Shown here: positions 16,637-26,578 of the stretch, one piece after another
Layout of the letters: each line of letters begins with the position of its first letter
How positions within the stretch are numbered: position 1 is the stretch's first letter
Program-made: the position numbers and the translations under genes
Assembly (NCBI RefSeq): GCF_004135385.1
Contig: NZ_CP035493.1
Coordinates: 2,547,440 to 2,611,439, forward strand
Length of the DNA: 64,000 nt
Direction: 5' to 3'
Origin: Xylanimonas protaetiae
Lineage (GTDB): Bacteria; Actinomycetota; Actinomycetes; Actinomycetales; Cellulomonadaceae
The notes under the pieces: model-generated
What the model was told of the DNA's origin: nothing
The model's database searches: none
The model's input: the letters and a program-made list of their open reading frames with translations, nothing else

Positions 16637-17104
16637 GTGGCAGGGGTGGACTCGTTCGTCGGGACAGGCCTTCTGCTGGGCACGTACACCCCGCGGCTGG
16701 ACGAGAAGGGCCGTCTCATCCTTCCCGCGAAGTTCAGGGCCCGACTCGCTGCTGGGCTGGTCATGACGCGAGGGCAGGAGCGCTGTCTCTTCCTCATGCC
16801 GATGGACGAGTTCAGCCGCATGTACGAGCAGGTCCGGCAGGCGCCCGTGACCTCCCGTCAGGCACGCGACTACCTGCGCGTGCTCCTGTCGGGGGCGAGC
16901 GACGAGGTGCCGGACAAGCAGGGCCGGGTCTCGATCCCGCCGGTCCTGCGCGAGTACGCCGGTCTCGACCGGGACGTCGCCGTGATCGGCGCCGGCACCC
17001 GCGTCGAGATCTGGGACAGGACGGCCTGGGAGGCCTACCTGGCCGAGCAGGAGTCCGCGTACTCCGACACGGCCGAGCAGATCTTCCCGGACCTGGCGTT
17101 CTGA
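16637..17104 (+). CDS. mraZ: Transcriptional regulator MraZ
   Basis: 155-residue DNA-binding repressor of the division and cell-wall cluster. Two SpoVT/AbrB-like halves each carry a conserved core: [13 protein letters not shown] near residues 22-34 and [18 protein letters not shown] near residues 91-108. These are the DXXGR loops that contact DNA as a ring-shaped oligomer. The GTG at 16637 is picked for the strong AGGGAGGT 8 bases upstream; it adds about 14 residues ahead of the usual [13 protein letters not shown] start. The upstream GTGG repeats show autoregulation. A gap of about 180 bases separates it from rsmH. Confidence 0.95.
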   Translation: MAGVDSFVGTGLLLGTYTPRLDEKGRLILPAKFRARLAAGLVMTRGQERCLFLMPMDEFSRMYEQVRQAPVTSRQARDYLRVLLSGASDEVPDKQGRVSIPPVLREYAGLDRDVAVIGAGTRVEIWDRTAWEAYLAEQESAYSDTAEQIFPDLAF

Positions 17105-17173
17105 GCCCGCATGACAGCTGCACAGCACGAGACGCGCAAGGGCCCCGCACCACGAGGCCTCCAGCCGCGAGGG

Positions 17174-17198
17174 TCTGGCGTACTTCCCCGACGCCAGA
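17174..17198 (+). promoter_or_regulatory. Small stem-loop in the mraZ-rsmH gap
   Basis: TCTGGCGT and its complement form an 8-bp stem with a 9-base loop. Further GGCG/CGCC pairs surround it. There is no U tract; it may be an RNA-processing or attenuating structure rather than a terminator. Confidence 0.35.
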
Positions 17199-17287
17199 AC
17201 GACGCGGAGGGAGACCTGGCGGTACGGGGTCCTCGCGCCACCTAGCGCCATCCACCAGCAGGCACCCGGACAGAGACGGAGGAGCAC

Positions 17288-18334
17288 ATGTCCGACGACG
17301 ACGAGCGCAGCACGGCCGACCGCCACCTGCCCGTGCTCCTCCAGCGCTGCATCGACCTGCTCGCCCCGGCGCTGTCCGCACCGGGTAGCGTGCTCGTCGA
17401 CTGCACGCTCGGCATGGGCGGCCACACGGAGGGCGTGCTGGAGCAGCTGCCGCACGCCCGCGTGGTGGGCATCGACCGCGACCCGCAGGCGCTGCGGCTC
17501 GCGAGCGAGCGCCTGGCGCGGTTCGGCGACCGGTTCACGCCCGTGCACGCGGTCTACGACGAGATCGGCGACGTCGTCGCGCGCCTCGGGTACGCCGACG
17601 GCGTCCAGGGCGTGCTCATGGACCTCGGGGTCTCGAGCCTCCAGCTCGACGAGGCCGGGCGCGGCTTCGCGTACGCCCAGGACGCCCCGCTCGACATGCG
17701 CATGGACCAGACCACGGGCCTGACGGCGGCGGACGTGCTCAACACGTACGACGAGCACGAGCTGACCCGCATCCTGCGCGAGTACGGCGAGGAGCGGTTC
17801 GCGGGCAAGATCGCACGCTCGATCGTGCGGCGGCGGGTCGACAAGCCGTGGGAGCGCACGTACGAGCTCGCGGATCTTGTGCGGGCCTGTATCCCGGCGG
17901 CCACGCGCAAGACGGGCGGCAACCCGTCCAAGCGGACCTTCCAGGCGCTGCGGATCGAGGTCAACGGCGAGCTCGAGGTGCTCGAGCGGGCCGTGCCGGC
18001 CGCGATCGAGGCGCTCGCCGTGGGCGGCCGGATCGTCGTCGAGTCCTACCACTCGCTCGAGGACCGCATCGTCAAGCGCGCCATCACGCGCGGCACGACG
18101 TCGTCGGCACCGGCGGGCCTGCCCGTCGAGCCGGAGACGCACAAGGCCTACCTGGAGCCGCTCACGCGCGGCGCCGAGGAGGCCGACGCCGAGGAGCTGG
18201 CCCGCAACCCCCGCTCCGCGTCCGTGCGCCTGCGCGCCGCCGCCCGGCTGCGGCCGACGCCCGACCACCTGCGCACCACCCCGACCAGCAGGACCCGTTC
18301 CACCCGCACCACCCGCCAGGAGGACCGACGATGA
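17288..18334 (+). CDS. rsmH: 16S rRNA (cytosine(1402)-N4)-methyltransferase
   Basis: 348-residue SAM-dependent methyltransferase (formerly MraW) that modifies C1402 in the ribosomal P site. [16 protein letters not shown] opens the protein; the SAM-binding motif is [15 protein letters not shown] near residues 37-51, and the catalytic region [19 protein letters not shown] is intact. [17 protein letters not shown] and [14 protein letters not shown] are family hallmarks. It ends in a Thr/Arg-rich tail. ATG with GGAGG about 5 bases upstream. Its stop overlaps the ftsL ATG (ATGA). Confidence 0.96.
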   Translation: MSDDDERSTADRHLPVLLQRCIDLLAPALSAPGSVLVDCTLGMGGHTEGVLEQLPHARVVGIDRDPQALRLASERLARFGDRFTPVHAVYDEIGDVVARLGYADGVQGVLMDLGVSSLQLDEAGRGFAYAQDAPLDMRMDQTTGLTAADVLNTYDEHELTRILREYGEERFAGKIARSIVRRRVDKPWERTYELADLVRACIPAATRKTGGNPSKRTFQALRIEVNGELEVLERAVPAAIEALAVGGRIVVESYHSLEDRIVKRAITRGTTSSAPAGLPVEPETHKAYLEPLTRGAEEADAEELARNPRSASVRLRAAARLRPTPDHLRTTPTSRTRSTRTTRQEDRR

Positions 18335-18803
18335 GCGCTCTGCGAGCCCCCGCCTACGCTCCGAGCCGTCCGGCAGCGCCGGCGCGCCGCACCCGGCTGA
18401 CCGCCCTCGACGGCGGGCGCGTCGAGGGGCGGCGGTTCGCCGCCGTCCGCGCGCCCCTGCAGGCGCGTTCGGCGACCCCGTTCCTGGTCATGTGCGGCGC
18501 GCTCCTGGCCGGTGCCCTGCTCACGGTGCTCGTGCTCAACACGTCGATGGCGTACGGGTCGTTCGAGATGTCGCGCCTGCGGGGCGAGTCGAACCGGGTC
18601 GCGCAGGACATCCAGGTCAAGCAGCAGGCGCTCCGGACCGCCGAGAACGGCCTGGACGCGCGGGCGCGACGGCTCGGCATGGTGCCGAGCGAGGGCACCC
18701 AGATGCTCGACGTCACGGGCGCGCTCGCCGCGGCCGCACCGCTCACGGACGCCGGGCAGCCGCTCACGGACGCCGGGCAGCCGGACGCGGGGCGGGGCAG
18801 TGA
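18331..18803 (+). CDS. ftsL: Cell division protein FtsL, frameshifted by one missing base
   Basis: Small bitopic divisome protein that works with FtsQ/FtsB to activate FtsW-FtsI. An Arg-rich cytosolic N-terminus is followed by one transmembrane helix (about residues 50-72, [20 protein letters not shown]) and a short coiled coil ([19 protein letters not shown]). As given, the frame has no stop until 19284, running 0.4 kb into ftsI. Adding one G to the run at 18789-18792 ends the protein as PDAGAGQ at a TGA at 18801-18803, about 157 residues, with a GTGA overlap onto ftsI. Starts by ATGA overlap with rsmH; RBS AGGAGG. A 21-bp tandem duplication lies near the end. Identity is good, the frameshift repair is inference. 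Confidence 0.82.
18738..18779 (+). repeat. 21-bp in-frame tandem duplication in ftsL
   Basis: Two identical contiguous 21-base units encode PLTDAGQ twice in the periplasmic tail of FtsL. Frame is preserved. Confidence 0.85.
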
Positions 18804-20911
18804 CGGGGCGCGAGGCACCCGCGACACGCGGGCGCGCCTCGCGCCCGACGCAGGGGAGCGCCCCGCAGACTCGTGGGGTGAGCGCAGGCAGCGGACGGGC
18901 GACGCCCTCGTCGGCGCGCCCCGCGACAGGTGCTGCCCGGCAGCGCCAGGCCGCGCCCCCACGGCAGGCCGCAGCACCGGCCCGCGCCGCCGCAGGCCAG
19001 CTGCGACAGGGCGCGCGTCCGGCGTCCGCTCGCGACGCCGCGGCCACCGGGCGGACGCGGCAGGCCCGCACCCCCGGGCGCGCGACGGCCGTCTCCCGGT
19101 CCACCGGCACGCTCGAGCGGACCCGGGCACCGCGCCCGCCGCGCCGGGTCCCGGCCCCGGCCAACCCCGTCCGGCGGCAGCGCTGGCTGACCGTCCTCGC
19201 GGCGGTCGTCGTGACGATCTTCGTCGGCCGGCTGGTCCAGGTGCAGGTCTTCGAGGCGCCGGGCCTCGCCGCGCAGGCCCGTGACGGGCGCATGACCACG
19301 GTGAACGTGCCCGCGCACCGCGGCGACATCACGGACCGCAACGGCGTCGTGCTCGCGACGTCCGTGGACCGGTACACGATCTCGGCGGACCCGTGGGCGA
19401 TCCAGAAGTTCCGGGGCGGCAGCCGCACCGACGCGGCCGGCAGCCCCGTGGCCGACGGCGCGCTCGGCGTCGCCCAGCTGCTCGCGCCCGTGCTGGGGCG
19501 CGACCGGGCCGAGCTCGCGGCGCAGATCAACGGCGACAGCCGGTACGTGGTGCTGGCCCGCAACGTGGAGCCGGACAAGCAGCGCGAGATCAGCGCGCTG
19601 CGCCTGGCGGCGGTGATCCGCACCGAGCTCGTCTCCCAGCGGGTCTACCCGCAGAAGACCATCGCGGGCCCGCTCCTCGGCTTCGTCGACGCCGACCAGG
19701 TGGGCCAGGGCGGCCTCGAGCGCGCCTTCGACGACCTGCTCGCGGGCCAGGCCGGGTCGGAGACCTTCGAGCGCTCGCTCGACGGCGTCCGCATCCCGGG
19801 CGGCCAGTCGATGTCGACCCCCGCCGTGCCCGGCGGCGACGTCCAGCTGACGATCGACAGCGAGGTCCAGTGGAAGGCGCAGTCGTCGCTGGACGACATG
19901 GTCCGCAGGTCGGGGGCCGCGTTCGGCATCGCGCTCGTCGTGGACCTCCAGACCGGGGAGATGCTGGCGATCGCGGACTCCGGGTCGGTCGACCCGAACG
20001 ACCGCAGCAACGCCGACGTCGCCCGCGGCTCCCGCGCGGTGCAGGACATCTTCGACCCGGGCTCCACGGCCAAGGTGATCACGATGGCCGCGGCGCTCGA
20101 GACGGGCGCGTGGGCGGTCGACAGCCAGTTCACCGTGCCGTTCCGGTTCACGACGCCGAACGGCCAGTCCTTCCGCGACTCGCACGACCACCCGACGTGG
20201 AACCTCACGCTCGCGGGCATCCTGGCGCGGTCGTCCAACACGGGCACCGTGCAGGTCGCCGAGAAGATCCCGCCGCAGGTCCAGTACGACTTCATGCACA
20301 AGTTCGGCTTCGGCCAGCCCACGGGGCTCAACCTGCCGGGCGAGTCGAACGGCATCCTGCACCCCGTGGACCGCTGGGACGGGCGCACGCGCTACGCCGT
20401 CACGTTCGGCCAGGGCGTCTCCGTCAACGCAGTCCAGGCGCTGGACGTGTTCTCGACCGTCGGCAACGGCGGCGTGAACGTGCCCCCGGTGCTGGTCAAG
20501 GGCACGCGCGTCCCCGGCGGCGAGCTCGTGCCGACGGCGCGGGCCGCCGGCACGCGCGTCATCTCCGCGGAGACCTCCACGACGCTGCTGCACATGATGG
20601 AGGAGGTCACGGGCGAGGACGGCACGGCGGCGAGCGCCCAGATCCCCGGCTACCGCGTCGCGGGCAAGACAGGCACGGCGCAGATCATCATGCCGGGCAA
20701 GGCGACGACGTACATGTCGTCGTTCGTCGGCGTCGCGCCGGCGGACGCCCCGCGGTTCGCCGTCGGCGTGTTCCTCAAGAGCCCGCGGACCTCGATCTAC
20801 GGCGGCGTCGTCGCCGCGCCGGTGTTCCGCGACGTGATGAGCTTCGTCCTCCAGAAGGAGGGCGTCCCGCCGAGCGCGCCGGCCCCGGACCCGCTCCCGC
20901 TGACCTGGTGA
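18800..20911 (+). CDS. ftsI: Peptidoglycan D,D-transpeptidase FtsI (PBP3)
   Basis: Septal class B penicillin-binding protein, 703 residues from GTG 18800. A long Ala/Arg/Pro-rich cytosolic tail (about 128 residues) precedes the transmembrane helix WLTVLAAVVVTIFVGRLVQV. The dimerisation domain has HRGDITDRNGVVLATS. The transpeptidase domain carries all three active-site motifs: SxxK in DPGSTAKVI near residue 421, SSN in ARSSNTGT near 478, and KTG in VAGKTGTAQ near 622. There are no PASTA repeats. GTG 18800 forms a GTGA overlap with the repaired ftsL; GTG 18878 is an alternative start. FtsW, its glycosyltransferase partner, lies downstream in the same cluster. Confidence 0.93.
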   Translation: MTGREAPATRGRASRPTQGSAPQTRGVSAGSGRATPSSARPATGAARQRQAAPPRQAAAPARAAAGQLRQGARPASARDAAATGRTRQARTPGRATAVSRSTGTLERTRAPRPPRRVPAPANPVRRQRWLTVLAAVVVTIFVGRLVQVQVFEAPGLAAQARDGRMTTVNVPAHRGDITDRNGVVLATSVDRYTISADPWAIQKFRGGSRTDAAGSPVADGALGVAQLLAPVLGRDRAELAAQINGDSRYVVLARNVEPDKQREISALRLAAVIRTELVSQRVYPQKTIAGPLLGFVDADQVGQGGLERAFDDLLAGQAGSETFERSLDGVRIPGGQSMSTPAVPGGDVQLTIDSEVQWKAQSSLDDMVRRSGAAFGIALVVDLQTGEMLAIADSGSVDPNDRSNADVARGSRAVQDIFDPGSTAKVITMAAALETGAWAVDSQFTVPFRFTTPNGQSFRDSHDHPTWNLTLAGILARSSNTGTVQVAEKIPPQVQYDFMHKFGFGQPTGLNLPGESNGILHPVDRWDGRTRYAVTFGQGVSVNAVQALDVFSTVGNGGVNVPPVLVKGTRVPGGELVPTARAAGTRVISAETSTTLLHMMEEVTGEDGTAASAQIPGYRVAGKTGTAQIIMPGKATTYMSSFVGVAPADAPRFAVGVFLKSPRTSIYGGVVAAPVFRDVMSFVLQKEGVPPSAPAPDPLPLTW

Positions 20912-20986
20912 CGGCCCGCGCGTCTGCCCTGGCCGCCCCGCGTGGCGCGGTACGTCGAGGGCCTCGGAGGCGGCTCCGGGAACCGT

Positions 20987-20992
20987 TAGGGT
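20987..20992 (+). promoter_or_regulatory. -10 element of murE (leaderless)
   Basis: TAGGGT ends 7 bases before GTG 21000 and there is no RBS. It would give murE and downstream genes an internal promoter within the cluster. Confidence 0.65.
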
Positions 20993-20999
20993 CTACTCC

Positions 21000-22565
21000 G
21001 TGACAACCCCGCTCGAACGGATCCGGCCCGCTGCCACCGCGGCCCGCCGGGTACGGGACCTCGCCCACACGTTCGACCTCCGGGCCACGGGCCCGTGGGG
21101 GGAGGAGACCGTCACGTCGGTCGCCTCCGACAACCGCGTGGTCTCCATCGGCGACCTGTTCGTGGCCCTGCCGGGCGCCAACGCGCACGGCGCCCGGTTC
21201 GCCGCCGACGCGGTCGCGCGCGGCGCCACGGCCGTCCTGACCGACGACGCCGGCGCCGCCCTCCTGGCCGACATGACCGTGCCGGTGCTCGTCGCCGACG
21301 ACCCGCGCGCGATCCTCGGCCTCGTCGCCGCGTGGGTCTACGGCTCGCCCGCCGAGCACCTGACCACGTTCGCGGTCACGGGCACGAACGGGAAGACGAC
21401 CACGGCCTACCAGCTCGACCACCTGCTGCGCTCGCTCGGCTTCACGAGCGGCCTCATCGGCACCGTCGAGATGCGCTCGGGGGACCGCGTGCTGCCCTCG
21501 CGCCTCACGACGCCCGAGGCCGCCGACCTCCAGGCGCTCCTCGCCGCGATGCGCGAGGACGGCGTCCGCACGCTCGCGATGGAGGTCAGCTCGCACGCCC
21601 TGGCGCTGCACCGCGTCGACGGCGTCCGCTACGGCGTCGCCGGGTTCACCAACCTGAGCCAGGACCACCTGGACTTCCACGGCGACATGCAGTCGTACTT
21701 CGAGGCCAAGGCGCTCCTGTTCACGCCCGAGCACTCGCGCCGCGCCGTCGTCGTCGTCGACGACGCCTGGGGCGTGCGCATGGCCGACGCCGCTCAGGTG
21801 CCCGTCGCCACCCTGCGGACGGTCCCGGACGGCCCGGACGCCGACTGGACGGTCTCCGACGTCGCGCCGCACGGCACCGGCTCCGCGTTCACCGTCACGC
21901 ACACGGACGGCCGCACGCTGCGCACCTCGACCACGCTCCCGGGCCACTTCAACGTCGCCAACGCGGCGCTCGCGCTCGTCATGGTGGTCGAGGGCGGCGC
22001 GCACCTGGAGGACGTGGCCGAGGCGCTCGCGACGGGCGGCGGCCTGGCGGGCGTCGTGCCGGGGCGCATGGAGGTCGTCGGGGCGGGCAGCGAGACCGAC
22101 CCGCGCGTCGTCGTCGACTTCGCGCACAACACCGAGGCGCTCGAGCTTGCGCTCGGCGCGCTGCGCGCCACCACGCCGGGCAGGCTCGTCGTCGTCTTCG
22201 GCGCCACGGGCGACCGGGACAAGGGCAAGCGCCCCGCCATGGGGGCGGCCGCCGTCGCGGGCGCCGACGTCGTCGTCGTGACGGACGACGACCCGCACGG
22301 CGAGGACCCGGCCGCCGTCCGCGCCGAGGTGCTCGCCGGCGCGCGTGCCGCCGCCGAGCGGGAGGCCGCGACCCGTACCGTGGAGGTCCGCGAGCAGGCA
22401 CCGCGGGCCGACGCGATCCGGCAGGTGGTCGCCGAGGCGGCCGCGGGGGACACCGTGCTCATCGCGGGACGGGGCCACGAGACCATCCAGGACGTGGCAG
22501 GCGTGGACGTCCTGCTCGACGACCGGGTCGAGGCCCGTGCCGCACTGAACGAGAGGACCGCATGA
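21000..22565 (+). CDS. murE: UDP-MurNAc-tripeptide synthetase
   Basis: 521-residue Mur ligase adding the third stem-peptide residue to UDP-MurNAc-L-Ala-D-Glu. ATP-binding motif AVTGTNGKTTTAYQL is near residue 127, then EVSSHALALHRV, and NLSQDHLDFHGDM. The amino-acid selectivity loop reads DDDPHGEDP near residue 428, not the DNPRxE found in meso-diaminopimelate-adding enzymes. That predicts L-Lys or L-Orn at position 3, as known in several Micrococcales. Starts at GTG 21000, 7 bases after a -10-like TAGGGT. Overlaps murF by ATGA. Substrate is inferred from the motif only. Confidence 0.93.
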   Translation: MTTPLERIRPAATAARRVRDLAHTFDLRATGPWGEETVTSVASDNRVVSIGDLFVALPGANAHGARFAADAVARGATAVLTDDAGAALLADMTVPVLVADDPRAILGLVAAWVYGSPAEHLTTFAVTGTNGKTTTAYQLDHLLRSLGFTSGLIGTVEMRSGDRVLPSRLTTPEAADLQALLAAMREDGVRTLAMEVSSHALALHRVDGVRYGVAGFTNLSQDHLDFHGDMQSYFEAKALLFTPEHSRRAVVVVDDAWGVRMADAAQVPVATLRTVPDGPDADWTVSDVAPHGTGSAFTVTHTDGRTLRTSTTLPGHFNVANAALALVMVVEGGAHLEDVAEALATGGGLAGVVPGRMEVVGAGSETDPRVVVDFAHNTEALELALGALRATTPGRLVVVFGATGDRDKGKRPAMGAAAVAGADVVVVTDDDPHGEDPAAVRAEVLAGARAAAEREAATRTVEVREQAPRADAIRQVVAEAAAGDTVLIAGRGHETIQDVAGVDVLLDDRVEARAALNERTA

Positions 22566-24016
22566 TCCAGCTGACCGCGTCCGAGGTGGCGCAGGCGACG
22601 GGCGGCCGCCTGGCCGCCGACCCCGACGTCCGGGTGACCGGGCCTGTGGTCGCCGACTCGCGGCAGGTGGAGCCCGGCGCGCTCTTCGTGGCCATCCCGG
22701 GCGAGCACGTCGACGGCGCGGACTTCGCCGCCGGCGCGGTCGCCGACGGCGCCGCCCTGGTGCTCGCGTCGCGCGAGGTCGGGGGCCTGCCGGTCGTCGT
22801 CGTCGACGACGTGCCCCGGGCGCTCGGTGACCTGGCCCGTGTGGTGCTGGAGCGCCTGCGGGCCGCGAACCCGGCCGTCAAGGTCTTCAGCATCACGGGA
22901 TCCGCCGGCAAGACCACCACGAAGGACCTGCTGGGCAGGCTCGTGGCGGAGCAGGACGGCGACACGGTCGCGCCCGTCGGGTCGTACAACAGCGAGGTCG
23001 GGCTGCCGCTCACGGTGCTGCGCGGCACCGCGGCGACGCGCAAGCTCGTCCTGGAGCTCGGCGCGGACAAGCCCGGCGACATCGGCTACCTCGCGTCGAT
23101 CGTGCGGCCGCAGGTCGCGGTCATCCTCATGGTCGGCACGGCGCACATCGAGTTCTTCGGCAGCCAGGACGCCATCGCGAACGCCAAGGCGGAGGTGCTG
23201 GAGGGGCTCGTCCCGGGAGGCGTCGCCGTCCTCAACGCGGACGACGAGCGTGTGCTGGGCCTCGCCCCGCGTGCGACCGCCGCGGGGCACCGCGTCGTCA
23301 CGTTCGGCCGCGTGCCCGCCGCCGACGTCCGCGCCGAGGACGTCACCGTGGACGCCACGGGCCGCGCCTCGTTCACGCTGCGCGTGCGCGCCCGCGTCGC
23401 CGCGGCGGGCGAGGTGGCCGACGACCTGCGTCTGCCCGTCTCGCTGCGCCTCGTCGGCGAGCACCACGTCTCCAACGCGCTCGCCGCCGCCACGGCCGCG
23501 ATCCTCGCCGGGACGTCGCCCGCCGTCGTCGCCGAGCGGCTCTCGGCCGCCGAGCCGGGCAGCCCGCACCGCATGGCGGTCACGGAGCGGCCCGACGGCG
23601 TCACGGTCGTCGACGACGCCTACAACGCCAACCCCGAGTCGATGCGGGCCGCGCTGCGCTCCCTGGCCGTCATGGCCGGGCGCGAGCGCCGCTCCGTGGC
23701 GGTGCTGGGGGAGATGCGTGAGCTGGGCGCGAACGCCCGCGTGGCGCACCATGAGATCGGGCTCCTCGCGGTCCGACTGAACATCAAGCTGCTCGTCGTC
23801 GTCGGCGACGGGGCGTACCACATCCACGAGGGGGCCACGCAGGAGGGCTCCTGGGGGGAGGAGACCGTGTTCGTGCCGGACCTCGACGCCGCGCGCACCG
23901 CGCTCGACGAGCTCGTCCGACCGGGCGACGTCGTGCTGGTCAAGGCGTCCAACGGCTCGGGGCTGTGGCGCCTGGGCGACGAGCTGGCCGCCGGCACGCT
24001 GGGCGCCGCCCAGTGA
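22562..24016 (+). CDS. murF: UDP-MurNAc-pentapeptide synthetase (D-Ala-D-Ala ligating)
   Basis: 484-residue Mur ligase that adds D-Ala-D-Ala to the tripeptide, giving the pentapeptide precursor. N-terminal uridine domain [23 protein letters not shown] loop [16 protein letters not shown] near residue 113, then [14 protein letters not shown] and the C-terminal [20 protein letters not shown] at 22562 overlaps the murE stop, and its own TGA overlaps the mraY GTG. All expected motifs are present and the length is normal. Confidence 0.96.
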   Translation: MIQLTASEVAQATGGRLAADPDVRVTGPVVADSRQVEPGALFVAIPGEHVDGADFAAGAVADGAALVLASREVGGLPVVVVDDVPRALGDLARVVLERLRAANPAVKVFSITGSAGKTTTKDLLGRLVAEQDGDTVAPVGSYNSEVGLPLTVLRGTAATRKLVLELGADKPGDIGYLASIVRPQVAVILMVGTAHIEFFGSQDAIANAKAEVLEGLVPGGVAVLNADDERVLGLAPRATAAGHRVVTFGRVPAADVRAEDVTVDATGRASFTLRVRARVAAAGEVADDLRLPVSLRLVGEHHVSNALAAATAAILAGTSPAVVAERLSAAEPGSPHRMAVTERPDGVTVVDDAYNANPESMRAALRSLAVMAGRERRSVAVLGEMRELGANARVAHHEIGLLAVRLNIKLLVVVGDGAYHIHEGATQEGSWGEETVFVPDLDAARTALDELVRPGDVVLVKASNGSGLWRLGDELAAGTLGAAQ

Positions 24017-25095
24017 TCGCGATCCTCGTCGCCACGGGCGTCTCGCTCGTCGTGGCCCTGTTCGGCACGCCGCTGTTCATCCGGTTCCTGGTCCGCAAGA
24101 ACTACGGGCAGTTCGTCCGGCAGGACGGCCCGACGGCCCACTTCACCAAGCGCGGCACGCCCACCATGGGCGGTGTCGTCATCATCGGGGCGACGCTCAT
24201 CGGCGTCGGCGCGGCCATGGCGGTGAGCGACAGGTGGCCGAGCGCGACCGTGTGGCTCTCGCTCTACCTCATGACCGGCCTGGGCCTGGTGGGCTTCGCC
24301 GACGACTTCACCAAGATCCGCAAGCAGCGCTCCCTGGGCCTGACGCCGCGGGCCAAGATCATCGGCCAGGGGTTCGTGGGCGTCACGTTCGCGATCCTCG
24401 CGCTGCAGTTCCCGAACTCGAACTGGCGCACGCCCGCGTCGACACGCATCTCGTTCCTGCGCGACACCAACCTGGACCTCGCGTTCGCGGGCGCCACGGT
24501 GGGCCTGATCCTCTTCGTGATCTGGGCGAACTTCCTCATCACCGCCTGGTCGAACGCCGTCAACCTCACGGACGGCCTCGACGGTCTGGCCACCGGCGTC
24601 TCCCTCGTGGTGTTCCTCGGCTACGTGCTCGTGGGCATCTGGCAGCTCAACCAGTCGTGCCAGCGCTTCGCCGTGGCGGGGCCACGCTGCTACGAGGTGC
24701 GCGACCCGCAGGACATCGCGATCGTCGCGGCCGCCGTCGTCGGCGCGTGCTTCGGGTTCCTGTGGTGGAACGCGAGCCCGGCGAAGATCTTCATGGGCGA
24801 CACGGGCGCCCTCGCCCTGGGCGGCGCGCTTGCCGCGCTGTCGATCCTGTCGCGCACGCAGATCCTCGCGGCGATCATCGGCGGCATGTTCGTCATCATC
24901 GTGATGAGCGACATCATCCAGATCGGCTTCTTCAAGATGACCCGCAGGCGGGTGTTCAAGATGGCGCCCCTGCATCACCACTTCGAGCTCTCGGGGTGGG
25001 GCGAGGTCACGATCGTGATCCGGTTCTGGCTCATCGCCGGGCTGTTCGCGGCCCTCGGCATGGGCATCTTCTACGCCGAGTGGGTGGTCTCGTAA
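24013..25095 (+). CDS. mraY: Phospho-N-acetylmuramoyl-pentapeptide transferase
   Basis: 360-residue integral membrane enzyme that moves phospho-MurNAc-pentapeptide to undecaprenyl phosphate, forming lipid I. About ten transmembrane helices. Signature loops: [16 protein letters not shown] (metal-binding aspartates), [24 protein letters not shown] and the cytoplasmic [16 protein letters not shown] 24013 overlaps murF's stop by GTGA; the stop TAA overlaps the murD ATG by one base. An insertion between helices carries two cysteines ([15 protein letters not shown]), external by topology, possibly a disulfide (inference). Confidence 0.96.
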   Translation: MIAILVATGVSLVVALFGTPLFIRFLVRKNYGQFVRQDGPTAHFTKRGTPTMGGVVIIGATLIGVGAAMAVSDRWPSATVWLSLYLMTGLGLVGFADDFTKIRKQRSLGLTPRAKIIGQGFVGVTFAILALQFPNSNWRTPASTRISFLRDTNLDLAFAGATVGLILFVIWANFLITAWSNAVNLTDGLDGLATGVSLVVFLGYVLVGIWQLNQSCQRFAVAGPRCYEVRDPQDIAIVAAAVVGACFGFLWWNASPAKIFMGDTGALALGGALAALSILSRTQILAAIIGGMFVIIVMSDIIQIGFFKMTRRRVFKMAPLHHHFELSGWGEVTIVIRFWLIAGLFAALGMGIFYAEWVVS

Positions 25096-26564
25096 TGGCG
25101 TTCGAGCAGCACGGCGCCGTCGAGCCGCGCGTGCCTCTGGCGCAGGCGCGCGTCCTGGTCGCCGGGCTGGGCGTCACGGGGCGCGCCGTGGCCGGCGCGC
25201 TCCCGGGGCACGTCGCGTCCGTGGTCACCACCGCCCCGTCCGGACCGGGTGGCGGCGAGCCCGACGTCCCGCTCCCCGCGGACGACGCCGGGCGTGCCGC
25301 GCTGCTGGCCGACGTCGACGTGCTCGTCACGTCGCCGGGGTTCAAGCCGAGCGACCCGCTGCTCGTGGCGGCGGGCGCGGCGGGCGTGCCGGTGTGGAGC
25401 GAGGTCGAGCTGGCCTGGCGCCTGCGCGTCGACCGCGCCGACGGCCGGGGCCCCGCCCCGTGGCTCGCCGTCACCGGCACCAACGGCAAGACGACCACGG
25501 TCGAGATGCTGGCCGCGATCCTCGACGCCGCCGGGCTGAGCACGCGCGCGGTCGGGAACGTCGGCACCCCGCTCGTCGAGGCGGCCCTCGACCCGACGCT
25601 GGACGTCCTCGCGGTCGAGCTGTCGAGCTTCCAGCTGCACTTCGCGCACACCATGGCCGTCGAGGCGGGGGCGATCCTCAACCTCGCGGACGACCACCTC
25701 GACTGGCACGGCACCATGGCCGCCTACGGCGCCGACAAGGGCCGCATCTTCGAGCGGGCGACCGTCGCGTGCGTCTACAACGCCGCCGACGCCGCCACCG
25801 AGCACGAGGTCCGCGAGGCCGACGTCGCCGACGGCACCCGGGCGGTCGGGTTCTCGCTCGGCGCCCCCGCGCCCGGGCAGCTCGGCGTCGTCGAGGACGT
25901 GCTGGTGGACCGCGCGTTCCACGCGCCCGCCGACGCCGTCGACCGGCTGACCTATGCCGCCGAGCTCGGCACGTTCGCCGACCTCGAGCACCTGGCCCCC
26001 GGCGGGGCGCTGCCGCCGCACGTCGTGGCCAACGCGCTCGCCGCCGCGGCGCTCGCCCGGGCGCACGGCGTGCCCGCCGCCGCCGTGCGCGACGGCCTGC
26101 GCGCGTTCCGCCCCGGCGGGCACCGCATCCAGCAGGTCGGCGCGATCGACGGCGTCACGTACGTCGACGACTCGAAGGCCACGAACGCGCACTCCGCCGC
26201 GGCCTCGCTCGCGGGCTTCCCCGCGGGGTCGGTCGTGTGGGTCGCGGGCGGCCTGGCCAAGGGGTCACGGTTCGACGAGCTCGTCGCCTCGCGCGCGGAC
26301 CGGCTGCGCGCCGCCGTCGTCATCGGCGTCGACCCGGAGCCGTTCACAGACGCGCTCGGCCGACACGCGCCCGAGATCCCCGTGGTCGTGGTCGACCCCG
26401 GAGAGACTGACTCCGTGATGCGCCGCGCCGTCGAGGCGGCACGGTCCCTCGCCCAGCCGGGCGACACCGTGCTCCTCGCCCCGGCCGGCGCCTCGCAGGA
26501 CCAGTTCCGCTCGTACGCGCAGCGGGGCGACGCCTTCGCCGCGGCGGTGGAGGCGATGCGGTAG
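25095..26564 (+). CDS. murD: UDP-MurNAc-L-alanine:D-glutamate ligase
   Basis: 489-residue Mur ligase adding D-Glu to UDP-MurNAc-L-Ala. N-terminal dinucleotide-like fold VLVAGLGVTGRAVAGAL, TSPGFKPSDPLLVAA, ATP loop AVTGTNGKTTTVEML near residue 127, ELSSFQLHF, then HRIQQVGAIDGVTYVDDSKATN in the C-terminal domain. ATG 25095 overlaps the mraY stop (TAATG). It lies upstream of ftsW with a 14-base gap. The order murF-mraY-murD-ftsW is the standard one. Confidence 0.96.
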   Translation: MAFEQHGAVEPRVPLAQARVLVAGLGVTGRAVAGALPGHVASVVTTAPSGPGGGEPDVPLPADDAGRAALLADVDVLVTSPGFKPSDPLLVAAGAAGVPVWSEVELAWRLRVDRADGRGPAPWLAVTGTNGKTTTVEMLAAILDAAGLSTRAVGNVGTPLVEAALDPTLDVLAVELSSFQLHFAHTMAVEAGAILNLADDHLDWHGTMAAYGADKGRIFERATVACVYNAADAATEHEVREADVADGTRAVGFSLGAPAPGQLGVVEDVLVDRAFHAPADAVDRLTYAAELGTFADLEHLAPGGALPPHVVANALAAAALARAHGVPAAAVRDGLRAFRPGGHRIQQVGAIDGVTYVDDSKATNAHSAAASLAGFPAGSVVWVAGGLAKGSRFDELVASRADRLRAAVVIGVDPEPFTDALGRHAPEIPVVVVDPGETDSVMRRAVEAARSLAQPGDTVLLAPAGASQDQFRSYAQRGDAFAAAVEAMR

Positions 26565-26578
26565 CGGGAGAGGTCAGC

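Noticed and set aside
18804-19284. Extension of FtsL to 19284
   Set aside because: The sequence past 18803 is Arg/Gly/Pro noise overlapping ftsI; explained better by one missing base.
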